Below are positions 1 through 8,645 of a DNA stretch of 64,000 nt, in pieces. Location of the stretch: positions 3,149,001-3,213,000 of the forward strand of contig NZ_CP136336.1 in assembly GCF_032681285.1 (NCBI RefSeq), in the 5' to 3' direction. Source of the DNA: Piscinibacter gummiphilus (GTDB taxonomy: Bacteria > Pseudomonadota > Gammaproteobacteria > Burkholderiales > Burkholderiaceae_C). The position numbers and the translations under genes are program-made. Position 1 is the stretch's first letter. Every line of letters begins with the position of its first letter. The notes beneath the pieces are model-generated. The model did not search any database and was not told the origin of the DNA. It saw nothing but the letters and a program-made list of their open reading frames with translations.

Positions 1-354
1 GAGGGTTGCGCCCTCCTGCAACGCCATCTCGCGCAACGCGCGATAACGCTCGCGACGCGCCCAGGCTTCCACGCTTTCCCCCGTGGCCGGTTTGTGCGTC
101 AGTCTCTGCGTGCACAAGCGCACCGGCAGACCCTGCCTGCGCCACCGAGCGCACTGCCGCTGCGCATGGGCGAGCCAATCGTCTGCGTGCGGACTCAGCC
201 CGTGGTGGATGTGGAGTGCAAGAACTTCAACGCCCTGCCCCACCGCAGCGGTGGCGGTGGCATGCAGCAGGGCGGTGGAATCGCGGCCGGCGCTATAGGC
301 AACCGCGATGCGTGGCGCGGGCTCAGCGGTCGCTGGTGTCCGTGAAGCGGCCAT
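1..354 (-). CDS. tilS: tRNA(Ile)-lysidine synthase TilS, N-terminal part (cut by window edge)
   Basis: This is the start of the ATP-dependent enzyme that converts cytidine-34 of the CAU-anticodon isoleucine tRNA to lysidine. The minus-strand frame runs open to base 1 and gives about 118 residues with the N-type PP-loop '[16 protein letters not shown]' near residues 18-33, followed by '[16 protein letters not shown]', which is typical of TilS. The ATG at 354 lies inside the end of accA, overlapping it by 32 bp, so the two genes are probably cotranscribed and coupled. The PP-loop reads SAGRDS where the usual form is SGGxDS, so the second position is Ala. The C-terminal domains are outside the window. 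Confidence 0.88.
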   Translation of the reverse strand, partial: MAASRTPATAEPAPRIAVAYSAGRDSTALLHATATAAVGQGVEVLALHIHHGLSPHADDWLAHAQRQCARWRRQGLPVRLCTQRLTHKPATGESVEAWARRERYRALREMALQEGATL

Positions 355-1294
355 AGGACTGCAGTCGCTCATAGCGACGCTGCAGCAGTTCCTTGGGCTT
401 GAGGTCGACGACCTGGCGCAGCGCGTCGTTCAGTGCGCGCTTGAGGAACGCGCACATCTGCTTCGGGTCGCGGTGGGCGCCACCGACCGGCTCGTTGACG
501 ATCTTGTCGACCAGCCCCAAGGCCTTGAGCCGGTGTGCCGTGATGCCCAAGGCTTCAGCGGCGTCGGATGCACGCTCGGCGGTCTTCCAGAGAATCGAGG
601 CACAGCCTTCCGGCGAGATCACCGAGTACACCGCGTACTGCAGCATCAGCACCTGATCGCCGACGCTGATGGCCAGCGCACCGCCGGAGCCACCTTCACC
701 GATGATGGTCACGATGATGGGCACCTCGAGCTGGGCCATCTCGAAAATGTTGCGGCCAATGGCCTCGGACTGACCACGCTCTTCGGCCCCGATGCCGGGG
801 TAAGCCCCGGGCGTGTCGACGAACGTGAACACCGGAAGGCCGAACTTCTCGGCCAGCTTCATCAGGCGCAGGGCCTTGCGGTAGCCCTCGGGGCGCGACA
901 TGCCGAAGTTGCGCATCGCGCGCTCCTTCGTGTCTCGGCCCTTCTGGTGACCGATGACCATGCAGGCTTGGCCGTTGAAACGGGCGAGGCCGCCGACGAT
1001 GGATTGGTCGTCGGCGAAATGACGGTCGCCGCGCAGTTCCTGGAAGTCAGTGAAGACCTCGTTGATGTAGTCCATCGCATACGGGCGCTGCGTATGCCGC
1101 GAGATCTGCGTGACCTGCCACGGGGTCAGGTTGGAGTAGATGTCCTTGACGAGCTGCTGGCTTTTCTTGCCCAGGCGGTCGATCTCTTCGGAGATGTCGA
1201 CGGCCGATTCACTTTGTACGTAGCGCAGCTCTTCGATCTTGGTTTCAAGCTCGGCAATGGGTTGCTCGAACTCGAGGAAGTGTCGTTTGCTCAT
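323..1294 (-). CDS. accA: acetyl-CoA carboxylase carboxyltransferase subunit alpha
   Basis: AccA pairs with AccD to move the carboxyl group from biotin on AccB to acetyl-CoA, giving malonyl-CoA, the first committed step of fatty acid synthesis in the cytosol. The 323 residues match the family length. The N-terminal helical part (residues about 1-90, '[18 protein letters not shown]') is followed by the crotonase-like carboxyltransferase core with '[18 protein letters not shown]' and '[17 protein letters not shown]', the oxyanion-hole glycine run. Betaproteobacteria commonly place accA next to tilS and downstream of cysS, as here. The tilS start lies within its 3' end. Confidence 0.97.
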   Translation of the reverse strand: MSKRHFLEFEQPIAELETKIEELRYVQSESAVDISEEIDRLGKKSQQLVKDIYSNLTPWQVTQISRHTQRPYAMDYINEVFTDFQELRGDRHFADDQSIVGGLARFNGQACMVIGHQKGRDTKERAMRNFGMSRPEGYRKALRLMKLAEKFGLPVFTFVDTPGAYPGIGAEERGQSEAIGRNIFEMAQLEVPIIVTIIGEGGSGGALAISVGDQVLMLQYAVYSVISPEGCASILWKTAERASDAAEALGITAHRLKALGLVDKIVNEPVGGAHRDPKQMCAFLKRALNDALRQVVDLKPKELLQRRYERLQSYGRFTDTSDR

Positions 1295-1357
1295 CCGTCA
1301 GGATCCCGGTGTGTTGACGCGCAGGGCGCGCGTTGTGCATGAGGCGAGACAGGTGTC

Positions 1358-1996
1358 TCAGTAAGCCACAGGCAGAGGGTCGAGGCTGCGCCAAATGTAC
1401 CACGTGGCCACCGAGCGAAAAGGGGCCCAGGCGTCGCCAACTTCACGGGCTTCGGCCCTGGAAACGGGCTCGCCGCTGAAGTAGTTGAGGCTGATGCCCT
1501 TGATCAAGCCGACGTCGTCGAGCGGCAGCACATTGGGCCGCATGAGGTGGAAGATCAGGAACATCTCTGCCGTCCAGCGGCCAATGCCGCGAATCGCAAC
1601 AAGCTCGTCGATGATGGCTTCGTCGTCCATCTGCTGCCACTGGCGCACATGGACTTTCCCCGACTCGAAATGCTGGGCCAGGTCGAGCAGGTATTCCACC
1701 TTGCGAGCCGACAGGCCGGCACTGCGCAGCACCGTGGCTTCGATCTGCGCCACGGCTGCGGGCAGCACGCGTGTGGGCGCGCCATCCATCAAGGCAACGA
1801 AGCGATCCCATACCGCCTGTGCGGCCTTGACCGAGATCTGCTGGCCAACGATGGAGCGCGCCAAGGTCGTGAACGCGTCACCGCGGCTTTGCAGTTGCCC
1901 TTCCCCGCACTGGGGAATGAGCTTGCGCATCACGCGGTCACGTTTGGCGAGGTGCTTGCACGCCTCGTCCCAATAGTCGGGGGTGACGGTACGCAC
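1358..1996 (-). CDS. DNA-3-methyladenine glycosylase II (AlkA-type, HhH-GPD)
   Basis: This is a monofunctional base-excision glycosylase that removes alkylated purines from DNA. The 212-residue protein carries the HhH-GPD fold: 'TLARSIVGQQISVKAAQAVW' (residues about 40-60), a hairpin region with 'LVAIRGIGRWTAEMFLIFHL', and the catalytic aspartate in 'RPNVLPLDDVGLIKGI'. It lacks the N-terminal TATA-like domain of E. coli AlkA and so is the short form. I chose the GTG at 1996, which lies just downstream of the cysS stop (4-bp gap); the frame stays open upstream inside cysS but reads as shadow sequence there. It is probably cotranscribed with cysS. Confidence 0.9.
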   Translation of the reverse strand: MRTVTPDYWDEACKHLAKRDRVMRKLIPQCGEGQLQSRGDAFTTLARSIVGQQISVKAAQAVWDRFVALMDGAPTRVLPAAVAQIEATVLRSAGLSARKVEYLLDLAQHFESGKVHVRQWQQMDDEAIIDELVAIRGIGRWTAEMFLIFHLMRPNVLPLDDVGLIKGISLNYFSGEPVSRAEAREVGDAWAPFRSVATWYIWRSLDPLPVAY

Positions 1997-2000
1997 CTGA

Positions 2001-3389
2001 TCAGGCCTTGGTCCAGGTGGTGCCTTGCGGCGAGTCCTGCAGCACGATGCCTTGTGCGAGGAGGTCCTTGCGGATCTGATCGGCGAGCGCGAAGTCGCGC
2101 GCCTTCTTCGCGGCCGCGCGCTCGTCGATCCTGGCCTGAATCGTGGCATCGTCGATGCCGGCGCCACCCTGCAGATAGGCACGCGGGTTCTGCTGCAGGA
2201 GGCCGAGCACGCCGGCAAGACCCCTGAGCAGGGCGGCCTGCTCGGGCGAGCGGGTGCGGTTCACGTCGCCGGCCAGTTCGAAGAGGACGGCCACCGCTTC
2301 CGGTGTGCTGAAGTCCTCGTTCATCGCTTCGCGGAAGCGTGCAGCCTGCGGCTGTGCCCAGTCGATGGGTATGGCGGGCACGTCGAGGTCGAGCAGCGCG
2401 GTGTAGAGGCGGCGCAGGCCGTTGCGCGCATCGTGCAGGTTCGCATCGCCGAAATTCAGCGGGCTGCGGTAGTGCGTGCGCAGCATGAAGAAGCGCAGCG
2501 TCTCGCCGTCGTAGTGCTTGAGCACGTCGCGGATGGTGAAGAAGTTGCCGAGCGACTTCGACATCTTCACGCCTTCGCCCTCGTCGTTCACGACGTTGAG
2601 AAAGCCGTTGTGCATCCAGAGGTTGACAAAGCGCTTGCCGGTGGCGCCTTCGCTCTGCGCGATCTCGTTCTCGTGATGCGGGAACTGGAGGTCCATGCCA
2701 CCACCGTGGATGTCGAACTGCTCGCCGAGGAGCGCGCAGCTCATCGCCGAGCATTCGATGTGCCAGCCCGGGCGGCCAGGGCCGTAGTCGCTGGCCCACT
2801 TGGCGTCGTCGGGCTCGGTGGGCTTTGCCGACTTCCACAGCACGAAGTCGAGCGGGTCGTCCTTGCCATCGAGCACGGCCACACGCTCGCCGGCACGGAG
2901 TTGGTCGAGCGACTTGCCTGAGAGCTTGCCGTAGCCCTCGAACTTGCGAACCGAGTAGTTCACGTCTCCATTCGGCGCGCGATAGGCCAGGCCCTTGCGC
3001 TCCAGCGTGCTGATCATCGCCAGCATCTGCGGCACGTATTCGGTGGCGCGCGGCTCGTGCGTGGGCGGCTCGATGCCGAGCGCGGCCACGTCTTCGTGCA
3101 TCGCCTGCGTCATCTCGGCGGTGAGCTGGCGGATCGGGATGTTGCGCTCGAGCGCTCGCTTGATGATCTTGTCGTCGATGTCGGTGATGTTGCGCACGTA
3201 GGTGACGCGGTAGCCCGACACCCGCAGCCAGCGCGCCACCACGTCGAAGGCCATCATGAAGCGCGCATGGCCAACGTGGCAAAGGTCGTAGATCGTCATG
3301 CCGCAGACGTACATGCGCACATGGTTGGGCTCGATGGGAGCGAACACCTCGGTCTGGCGGGTCAAGGTGTTGAAGATGCGCAAGGTCAT
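2001..3389 (-). CDS. cysS: cysteinyl-tRNA synthetase
   Basis: This class I aminoacyl-tRNA synthetase charges tRNA(Cys) in the cytosol. The 462 residues are the usual size. The zinc-ligand cysteine and HIGH motif are in '[17 protein letters not shown]' (about residues 26-42), the HGGGMD/FPHHENE zinc-site region is present, and the KMSKS loop is 'KMSKSLGNF'. The start was set at the ATG at 3389 ('[12 protein letters not shown]'), which matches the family; the frame extends upstream to another possible start but that part has no family resemblance. It is divergent from the TPR/transpeptidase operon. Confidence 0.97.
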   Translation of the reverse strand: MTLRIFNTLTRQTEVFAPIEPNHVRMYVCGMTIYDLCHVGHARFMMAFDVVARWLRVSGYRVTYVRNITDIDDKIIKRALERNIPIRQLTAEMTQAMHEDVAALGIEPPTHEPRATEYVPQMLAMISTLERKGLAYRAPNGDVNYSVRKFEGYGKLSGKSLDQLRAGERVAVLDGKDDPLDFVLWKSAKPTEPDDAKWASDYGPGRPGWHIECSAMSCALLGEQFDIHGGGMDLQFPHHENEIAQSEGATGKRFVNLWMHNGFLNVVNDEGEGVKMSKSLGNFFTIRDVLKHYDGETLRFFMLRTHYRSPLNFGDANLHDARNGLRRLYTALLDLDVPAIPIDWAQPQAARFREAMNEDFSTPEAVAVLFELAGDVNRTRSPEQAALLRGLAGVLGLLQQNPRAYLQGGAGIDDATIQARIDERAAAKKARDFALADQIRKDLLAQGIVLQDSPQGTTWTKA

Positions 3390-3483
3390 CGGATGAACTG
3401 GGAGCTGGAAGGTGCCCGATGCTGTGAAATTCAACCGGCCGGCTTCATGCCGAAGCACCGGCGCTGGGGCTGTTGAACGGCTG

Positions 3484-3508
3484 TCGAACAGTGGGCCTGC
3501 GATACAAT
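3484..3508 (+). promoter_or_regulatory. candidate sigma-70 promoter for the TPR/transpeptidase operon
   Basis: A TACAAT hexamer at 3503-3508 (5 of 6 matches to the -10 consensus) lies in the divergent region upstream of the plus-strand operon. The -35 region about 17 bp upstream is weak. The predicted leader is about 125 nt. Confidence 0.4.
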
Positions 3509-3637
3509 TTTCGGAGTATAGCGGCCGGGCTTTCGAGGGCGTTTACGTCATTTCCCCTCTTTCAAGCGCCCACCGAAGGCTCGCCCAAGCCCCCAGGCAC
3601 CACAGCTCGGGGCAACCAACCCACCTTCACGACGCCG

Positions 3638-4693
3638 ATGGCACGTCTACCCTCCCCGCTTCTGAGCCTTGCCGTCGCGGCCGCGATGACCTTCGCCGCG
3701 GGCGCGCATGCCGATGAGTACGCCGATGTCGATCGCCTGTTCAGCGCTGGCCAGTGGGCCGAGGCCGTGCAGAAGGCCGACCAGTTTCTCGCAACCCACC
3801 CGCGCGATGCCCGCATGCGATTCCTGAAGGGCCTGGCGGTCGCCGAGCAAGGCAGAAGCGTCGAGGCCACGGCCATCTTCGTGAAGCTGACCGAAGACTT
3901 TCCCGAACTCCCCGAGCCCTACAACAACCTTGCCGTGCTCTACAGCAAGCAGGGGCAGTACGACCAGGCGCGGCGTGCGCTGGAGTCGGCCATCCGCACC
4001 AACCCGAGCTACGCCACCGCCTACGAGAACCTGGGCGATGTGTACGCCAAGCTCGCAAGCCAGGCCTACTCGAAGGCGCTGCAGGTGGACGGCAACAACA
4101 CCGCGAAGGTCGGCCCGAAGCTCGCGATGATCCGTGACCTCTTCACGCCGAAAGCCTCCGCGCTGGCGGTGGCGAGCACGAAGCCCGTCACGACTGGCAA
4201 GCCGTCGGCACCGCCCGCTCCCGCACCCTCTCTCACACCCTCTCCCACGCCGGCTCCTGCCCCCGCACCCGCGACGGTCGCCAAGGCCGCCCCCACGCCC
4301 CCGGCCGCACGTCCCGCACCTGCTGCGCCGCCCGCACCCGTGGCACCCGCCTCCGGCAATGCCGAACAGGAGGTGCAAGCCGCCGTGCAGGCCTGGGCCA
4401 GCGCATGGAGCCGCAAGGACGTCGAGGCCTACATCGGCGCCTACACACCCTCGTTCACCGGCGGCAAGAGCCGCAAGACATGGGAAGCCGAACGCCGTGC
4501 GCGCATCGAAGGCAAGCGCAGCATCTCGGTTGCACTCAGCGCGGTCGAGACTCGCGTGCAAGGCGACAAGGCCGTGGTGCAGTTTCGGCAGCAGTACAAC
4601 GCCGATACGCTCAAGGTCTCCAGCCGCAAGACGCTCGAGCTGGTGAAGGTGTCGGGCCGCTGGCTGATCCAGAAGGAAAGCACCGGCTCGTGA
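3638..4693 (+). CDS. exported TPR protein with C-terminal Cds6-like domain
   Basis: This is a 351-residue periplasmic protein. It has a signal peptide (residues 1-23, ending 'AGAHA'), three or four TPR repeats (about 25-150, including 'PEPYNNLAVLYSKQGQYDQA' and 'ATAYENLGDVYAKLAS'), a long Pro/Ala linker (about 185-245), and a C-terminal NTF2-like domain (about 250-350, 'AVQAWASAWSRKDVEAYI') of the kind attached to L,D-transpeptidases. The ATG at 3638 is used because it starts a clean signal peptide. Its stop overlaps the GTG of the downstream L,D-transpeptidase, and both proteins end in the same type of domain, so they probably act together on the cell wall. The exact role is unknown. Confidence 0.82.
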   Translation: MARLPSPLLSLAVAAAMTFAAGAHADEYADVDRLFSAGQWAEAVQKADQFLATHPRDARMRFLKGLAVAEQGRSVEATAIFVKLTEDFPELPEPYNNLAVLYSKQGQYDQARRALESAIRTNPSYATAYENLGDVYAKLASQAYSKALQVDGNNTAKVGPKLAMIRDLFTPKASALAVASTKPVTTGKPSAPPAPAPSLTPSPTPAPAPAPATVAKAAPTPPAARPAPAAPPAPVAPASGNAEQEVQAAVQAWASAWSRKDVEAYIGAYTPSFTGGKSRKTWEAERRARIEGKRSISVALSAVETRVQGDKAVVQFRQQYNADTLKVSSRKTLELVKVSGRWLIQKESTGS

Positions 4694-5946
4694 GCCCCGT
4701 GGGATTGGCTCGACTCATCGGGGTGGCACGCAAGGCCTCGCTCGGCACGGCCGTCATGGCGGCCTGCGCGCTCGTCGCCCCACCGCTCGCGCTCGCGGCC
4801 CCACCCACTGCGAAGAGCAGCGTGGCGGCGCCACAACCCGCATCGCCCGAGGCGAGGCTCATCGACGTGTATCGCCTCATTCGCGCCGGTGACACACGCC
4901 AGGCGCTCGCCAAGGCAGAGTCGCTCTCTCGCGATGTGCCCAACTTCCAGCTCGCCCAGCTGGTCTACGGCGACCTGCTGCTCACGCGTCGCGGCAAGCT
5001 CGGGTCGCTCGATGTGGCGCCGTCGGAACTGCCGGCCTCGGCCGCGTCCAACTGGGCCCAGCTGCGGCAAGAAGCGGCCGTGCGCCTGGCCGCCCTCACC
5101 GAGCGCCCGCCGAGCCACGCCATTCCGCGCCAGTTCATCGACCTGCCGACCAGCACCCGCCATGCGATCGCCGTCGATGCCAGCCGCTCGCGGCTCTATC
5201 TCTTCGAGAACGATGCGCAGGGCCTGCGGCTCGTGGCCGACCACTACGTCTCGCTCGGCCGCCTGGGCGTCGACAAGAAGGAGCAAGGCGACCAGCGCAC
5301 GCCCCTGGGCGTGTACTTCATCACCAGCCGCCTCGAAGCCCGCCAGCTGAAGGACTTCTACGGCCCGGGCGCGCTCACGCTCAACTACCCCAACGAATAC
5401 GACCGTCGCCGCGGCAAGACCGGCGGCGGCATCTGGCTGCACGGCGTGCCGCCCGAGAACTACGCGCGTGCACCGCAAAGCACCGACGGCTGCGTGGTGC
5501 TCGCCAACGACGACTTGCTGCGCCTCCTGCGCGACGTGTCGCCGCGCCGCACGCCGGTCATCATCGCGCCCAGGATCGAATGGGTAGCGCAGAGCCACAC
5601 CGAGCGCGAGCGCACCGCCGCGCGCGCCCTGGTGGAGCAATGGCGTCAGGCGCGCTCCCGCGGCGACATGAGCAAGCTGATGTCGTTCTACTCAGCGCAG
5701 TTCACGAGCGGCAGCGCCGACCTCGCGCAATGGTCGCAAACGGTGAGCCGCGAAGTGAACGCGGCGCGCGGCCGCGAGTCCGAGCTGAAGGAGCTGTCCA
5801 TCCTGTCGTGGCGAGACACCAGCGAGGTGCTGATCGTGACCTTCGGTGAAGTGCTCAAAGGCCAGGTCAGCGGCCCCATGAAGCGCCAGTACTGGGGCAA
5901 GGAGGGTGGACAATGGAAGATCTTTTTCGAAGGAGTGATCGGATGA
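4690..5946 (+). CDS. L,D-transpeptidase (YkuD) with C-terminal Cds6-like domain
   Basis: This periplasmic enzyme would form or exchange 3-3 peptidoglycan crosslinks, or attach proteins to peptidoglycan. The 418 residues contain a signal peptide, an N-terminal helical segment (about 50-130), the YkuD catalytic domain (about 155-300) with 'GGIWLHGVP' and the active-site '[11 protein letters not shown]' (His and Cys), and a C-terminal NTF2-like domain (about 320-418). The GTG at 4690 overlaps the upstream stop (GTGA); an ATG at 4756 also leaves a signal peptide and is an alternative. Its stop overlaps the ATG of ppiA, which suggests translational coupling. Confidence 0.88.
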   Translation: MSPVGLARLIGVARKASLGTAVMAACALVAPPLALAAPPTAKSSVAAPQPASPEARLIDVYRLIRAGDTRQALAKAESLSRDVPNFQLAQLVYGDLLLTRRGKLGSLDVAPSELPASAASNWAQLRQEAAVRLAALTERPPSHAIPRQFIDLPTSTRHAIAVDASRSRLYLFENDAQGLRLVADHYVSLGRLGVDKKEQGDQRTPLGVYFITSRLEARQLKDFYGPGALTLNYPNEYDRRRGKTGGGIWLHGVPPENYARAPQSTDGCVVLANDDLLRLLRDVSPRRTPVIIAPRIEWVAQSHTERERTAARALVEQWRQARSRGDMSKLMSFYSAQFTSGSADLAQWSQTVSREVNAARGRESELKELSILSWRDTSEVLIVTFGEVLKGQVSGPMKRQYWGKEGGQWKIFFEGVIG

Positions 5947-6506
5947 TGAAAACCCGCTGGTTGCCCGTGTTCGCTGCTGCCGTGATCGGCCTCGGCGCGA
6001 GCCTTGCTGCCCATGCCCAGAAGGTCAAGCTCGCCACCTCGATGGGCGACATCGTGGTCGAACTCGATGCGGCCAAGGCGCCCAAGACCGTCGACAACTT
6101 CGTGCAGTACGTGAAGGCCGGCCATTACGACGGCACCGTGTTCCACCGCGTGATCGATGGCTTCATGATCCAGGGCGGCGGCATGACGGCCGACATGAAC
6201 GAGAAGAAGACCCGCGCGCCCATCCCGCTCGAAGCCGACAACGGCCTGAAGAACATGCGCGGCACGATCGCTATGGCCCGCACTAGCATCCCCGATTCGG
6301 CCACGTCGCAGTTCTTCATCAACGTCAACGACAACGACGCGCTCAACGCCCGCGGCCCGGGCAACGGCTACGCCGTATTCGGCAAGGTCGTCTCCGGCAT
6401 GGACGTGGTCGACAAGATCCGCCTGGTCAAGACCGGCAACAAGCCCCCTCACGCCAACGTGCCTGTCGAGCCCGTCGTGATCAAGAAAGCCACCCTGGAG
6501 AAATGA
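5943..6506 (+). CDS. ppiA: periplasmic peptidyl-prolyl cis-trans isomerase (cyclophilin)
   Basis: This is a cyclophilin-type proline isomerase that assists folding in the periplasm. The 187 residues start with a signal peptide ('[19 protein letters not shown]') and then the cyclophilin domain with '[16 protein letters not shown]', '[16 protein letters not shown]' and '[18 protein letters not shown]'. The catalytic Arg of FHRV and the Phe/Gln of the active site are kept. The start ATGATG at 5943 overlaps the transpeptidase stop. It lies one base upstream of its cytosolic paralogue. Confidence 0.93.
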   Translation: MMKTRWLPVFAAAVIGLGASLAAHAQKVKLATSMGDIVVELDAAKAPKTVDNFVQYVKAGHYDGTVFHRVIDGFMIQGGGMTADMNEKKTRAPIPLEADNGLKNMRGTIAMARTSIPDSATSQFFINVNDNDALNARGPGNGYAVFGKVVSGMDVVDKIRLVKTGNKPPHANVPVEPVVIKKATLEK

Positions 6507-6507
6507 C

Positions 6508-7008
6508 ATGAGCAAATCCATCGAACTGCAGACCAACAAGGGCAACATCCGCATCGAGCTCGACGAAGCGAAGGCACCTGCGACCGTCGCCAACTTCGTC
6601 TCCTATGTGGAAAAGGGCCACTACGACGGCACGGTGTTCCACCGCGTGATCAAGAGCTTCATGATCCAAGGCGGCGGCTTCGAGCCGGGCATGAAGCAGA
6701 AGCCCACCGACGCGCCGATCCAGAACGAAGCCAACAATGGCCTCAAGAACAACCACTACACGATCGCGATGGCGCGCACGAGCGCCCCGCACTCGGCCTC
6801 GGCGCAGTTCTTCATCAACACCACCGACAACGACTTCCTCAACTTCAAGTCGGAGTCGCCCAACGGCTGGGGCTATGCCGTGTTCGGCAAGGTGGTCTCC
6901 GGCCAGGAAGTCGTCGACGCCATCGAAGGCGTGAAGACCGGCAACCGCGGCGGCCACGGCGACGTGCCGCTCGAAGACGTGGTCATCACCAAGGCTGTCG
7001 TCGTCTGA
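6508..7008 (+). CDS. ppiB: cytosolic peptidyl-prolyl cis-trans isomerase B
   Basis: This is a second cyclophilin, 166 residues, without a signal peptide and therefore cytosolic. It shows '[20 protein letters not shown]', '[20 protein letters not shown]' and '[19 protein letters not shown]', closer to E. coli PpiB than to PpiA. It begins one base after the ppiA stop and was probably produced by a tandem duplication. lpxH follows 20 bp later. Confidence 0.95.
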   Translation: MSKSIELQTNKGNIRIELDEAKAPATVANFVSYVEKGHYDGTVFHRVIKSFMIQGGGFEPGMKQKPTDAPIQNEANNGLKNNHYTIAMARTSAPHSASAQFFINTTDNDFLNFKSESPNGWGYAVFGKVVSGQEVVDAIEGVKTGNRGGHGDVPLEDVVITKAVVV

Positions 7009-7028
7009 CGGAAGGAGCACGCGGCGCG

Positions 7029-7820
7029 ATGAGTGAAACGCTTTCCGCGCCGCCTGAGCTTCTGGCCGATGCGCACTGGCAGCGCATCGACTTCATTTCC
7101 GACCTGCACCTGAGCGCCGACACGCCGCGCACCTTTGAGGCCTGGGCCTCGTACCTGCGCGATACCCCGGCCGATGCGGTGTTCATCCTCGGCGACCTGT
7201 TCGAGGTGTGGGTCGGCGACGATTCCCGTTTCGAGGGCTTCGAGGCCGCATGCGCGCAGGTGCTGCGCGACGCTTCGGCAAAACGCAGCCTCGCCTTCCT
7301 GGTGGGCAACCGCGACTTCCTCGTCGGTGACGCGCTGCTGAAGGATTGCGGCGTCACCGCCCTCGCCGACCCGACGCTGCTGCTCGCCTTCGGCCAACGC
7401 GTGCTGCTCACCCACGGCGACGCCCTGTGCCTCGCCGACACCGAGTACCAGGCATTCCGCGCGATGGTGCGCAGCCCTGCGTGGCAGGGGCAGTTTCTCG
7501 CGCAACCGCTGGAAGCACGCCGCGAGTACGCGCGCCAGGTGCGCCAGCAGAGCGAAGCGCGCAAGACCTCGCAAGCGTCACCCCAAGAATGGGCCGACGT
7601 GGACGTGCCCGAAGCGCAGCGCTGGTTGCGCGCTGCGTCGTCGTCGACGATGGTGCACGGCCACACACACCGGCCTGCATCGCAGCCGCTGGGTGACGGC
7701 TGCGAGCGGCATGTGCTGTCCGATTGGGAACTCGACCACCGCCCCCACCGCGCCGAAGTGCTGCGCCTCACGCACCAAGGCTTTCAGCGCCTGCCGCTCA
7801 CCCAAGCGCTGGCGCCCTGA
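7029..7820 (+). CDS. lpxH: UDP-2,3-diacylglucosamine diphosphatase
   Basis: LpxH cleaves UDP-2,3-diacylglucosamine to lipid X plus UMP in lipid A synthesis at the inner-membrane surface. The 263 residues carry the calcineurin-like metallophosphoesterase motifs in order: 'FISDLHLS' (DxH), 'FILGDLFEVWVGDD' (GDxxD), 'LVGNRDFLVG' (GNRD), 'LTHGDALC' and 'VHGHTHRP'. An RBS-like 'ggaaggagc' precedes the ATG. The neighbouring ppiB is a common betaproteobacterial partner. Confidence 0.95.
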   Translation: MSETLSAPPELLADAHWQRIDFISDLHLSADTPRTFEAWASYLRDTPADAVFILGDLFEVWVGDDSRFEGFEAACAQVLRDASAKRSLAFLVGNRDFLVGDALLKDCGVTALADPTLLLAFGQRVLLTHGDALCLADTEYQAFRAMVRSPAWQGQFLAQPLEARREYARQVRQQSEARKTSQASPQEWADVDVPEAQRWLRAASSSTMVHGHTHRPASQPLGDGCERHVLSDWELDHRPHRAEVLRLTHQGFQRLPLTQALAP

Positions 7821-7824
7821 CCAG

Positions 7825-8604
7825 ATGGTGCTTGCCGCCTGGCGCCGTTGGCGCGAACGCCGCACGCTGGCCACACGGCCCATCCCCGACGCGATGTGGC
7901 GGTCGACCCTCGCGCGCTATGCCTTCCTCGCGGCGCTCCCGCCCGGCGACGCACAACGCTTGCGCGACATGGCCACGCTCTTCCTCGCGCAGAAGGAGTT
8001 CACTGGCGCAGGTGGCCTCGAGGTCACCGACGACATGGCCGTGACCATCGCCGCCCAGGCCTGCCTGCCGGTGCTCGAGCTCGGCCTGCACTGGTACGAC
8101 AGCTTCGTGACCATCGTGCTGCACCCCGACGAAGTGGTCGCCGCGCGCGAGGTGACCGACGAGTTCGGCATCGTGCACCACTACGAGGAAGCCCTGGTCG
8201 GCGAAGCCTTGGGCGATGGGCCGATGATGCTCAGCTGGCGTGGCGTCACCGATGCCGCCCACACCGACGGGCCGGTCTACAACGTCGTGATCCACGAATT
8301 CGCCCATGTGATCGAGCTGCGCAGCGGCGATGCGACCGGCATTCCGCCTCTGCCGGACGCCGCATCGCGGGAACACTGGCGGCGCGTCATCGAGGCGAGC
8401 CACTTGCGTCTCGTGCGCCGAATCGATGCCGGCGCCGACACCGTGCTCGACCCGTATGGCGCCGAGTCGGTCAGCGAGTTCTTCGCCGTGGCCTGCGAAG
8501 GCTTCTTCGTGGCCGGTGCGGCCTTGCGCGAGGACGACCCCTACCTCTACGAACTGCTGAAGGGCTTCTTCCGGCAAGACCCGGCCGAGCGACAGGCCCC
8601 ATGA
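7825..8604 (+). CDS. mtfA: MtfA-type zinc peptidase
   Basis: This is a zinc-dependent aminopeptidase-like protein; in E. coli MtfA binds the glucose repressor Mlc. The 259-residue protein has the gluzincin motif 'VIHEFAHVIELRSG' (HExxH form) and the downstream glutamate region 'GAESVSEFFAVACEGFF'. The ATG at 7825 is 4 bp after the lpxH stop; upstream in-frame sequence is lpxH shadow. Its stop codon overlaps the A-tract of the clpA terminator, so this convergent pair has almost no spacer. Confidence 0.9.
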   Translation: MVLAAWRRWRERRTLATRPIPDAMWRSTLARYAFLAALPPGDAQRLRDMATLFLAQKEFTGAGGLEVTDDMAVTIAAQACLPVLELGLHWYDSFVTIVLHPDEVVAAREVTDEFGIVHHYEEALVGEALGDGPMMLSWRGVTDAAHTDGPVYNVVIHEFAHVIELRSGDATGIPPLPDAASREHWRRVIEASHLRLVRRIDAGADTVLDPYGAESVSEFFAVACEGFFVAGAALREDDPYLYELLKGFFRQDPAERQAP

Positions 8605-8628
8605 AAAACGGGGCCCGAAGGCCCCGTT
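8602..8628 (-). terminator. intrinsic terminator of the clpS-clpA operon
   Basis: On the minus strand a 9-bp GC-rich stem (8607-8615 paired with 8620-8628) closes on a UUCG tetraloop and runs into a T-tract. It lies 17 bp after the clpA stop. The plus-strand side has no T-tract, so it probably works one way only. Confidence 0.85.
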
Positions 8629-8645
8629 CGATGCGCGGAGAAAAC

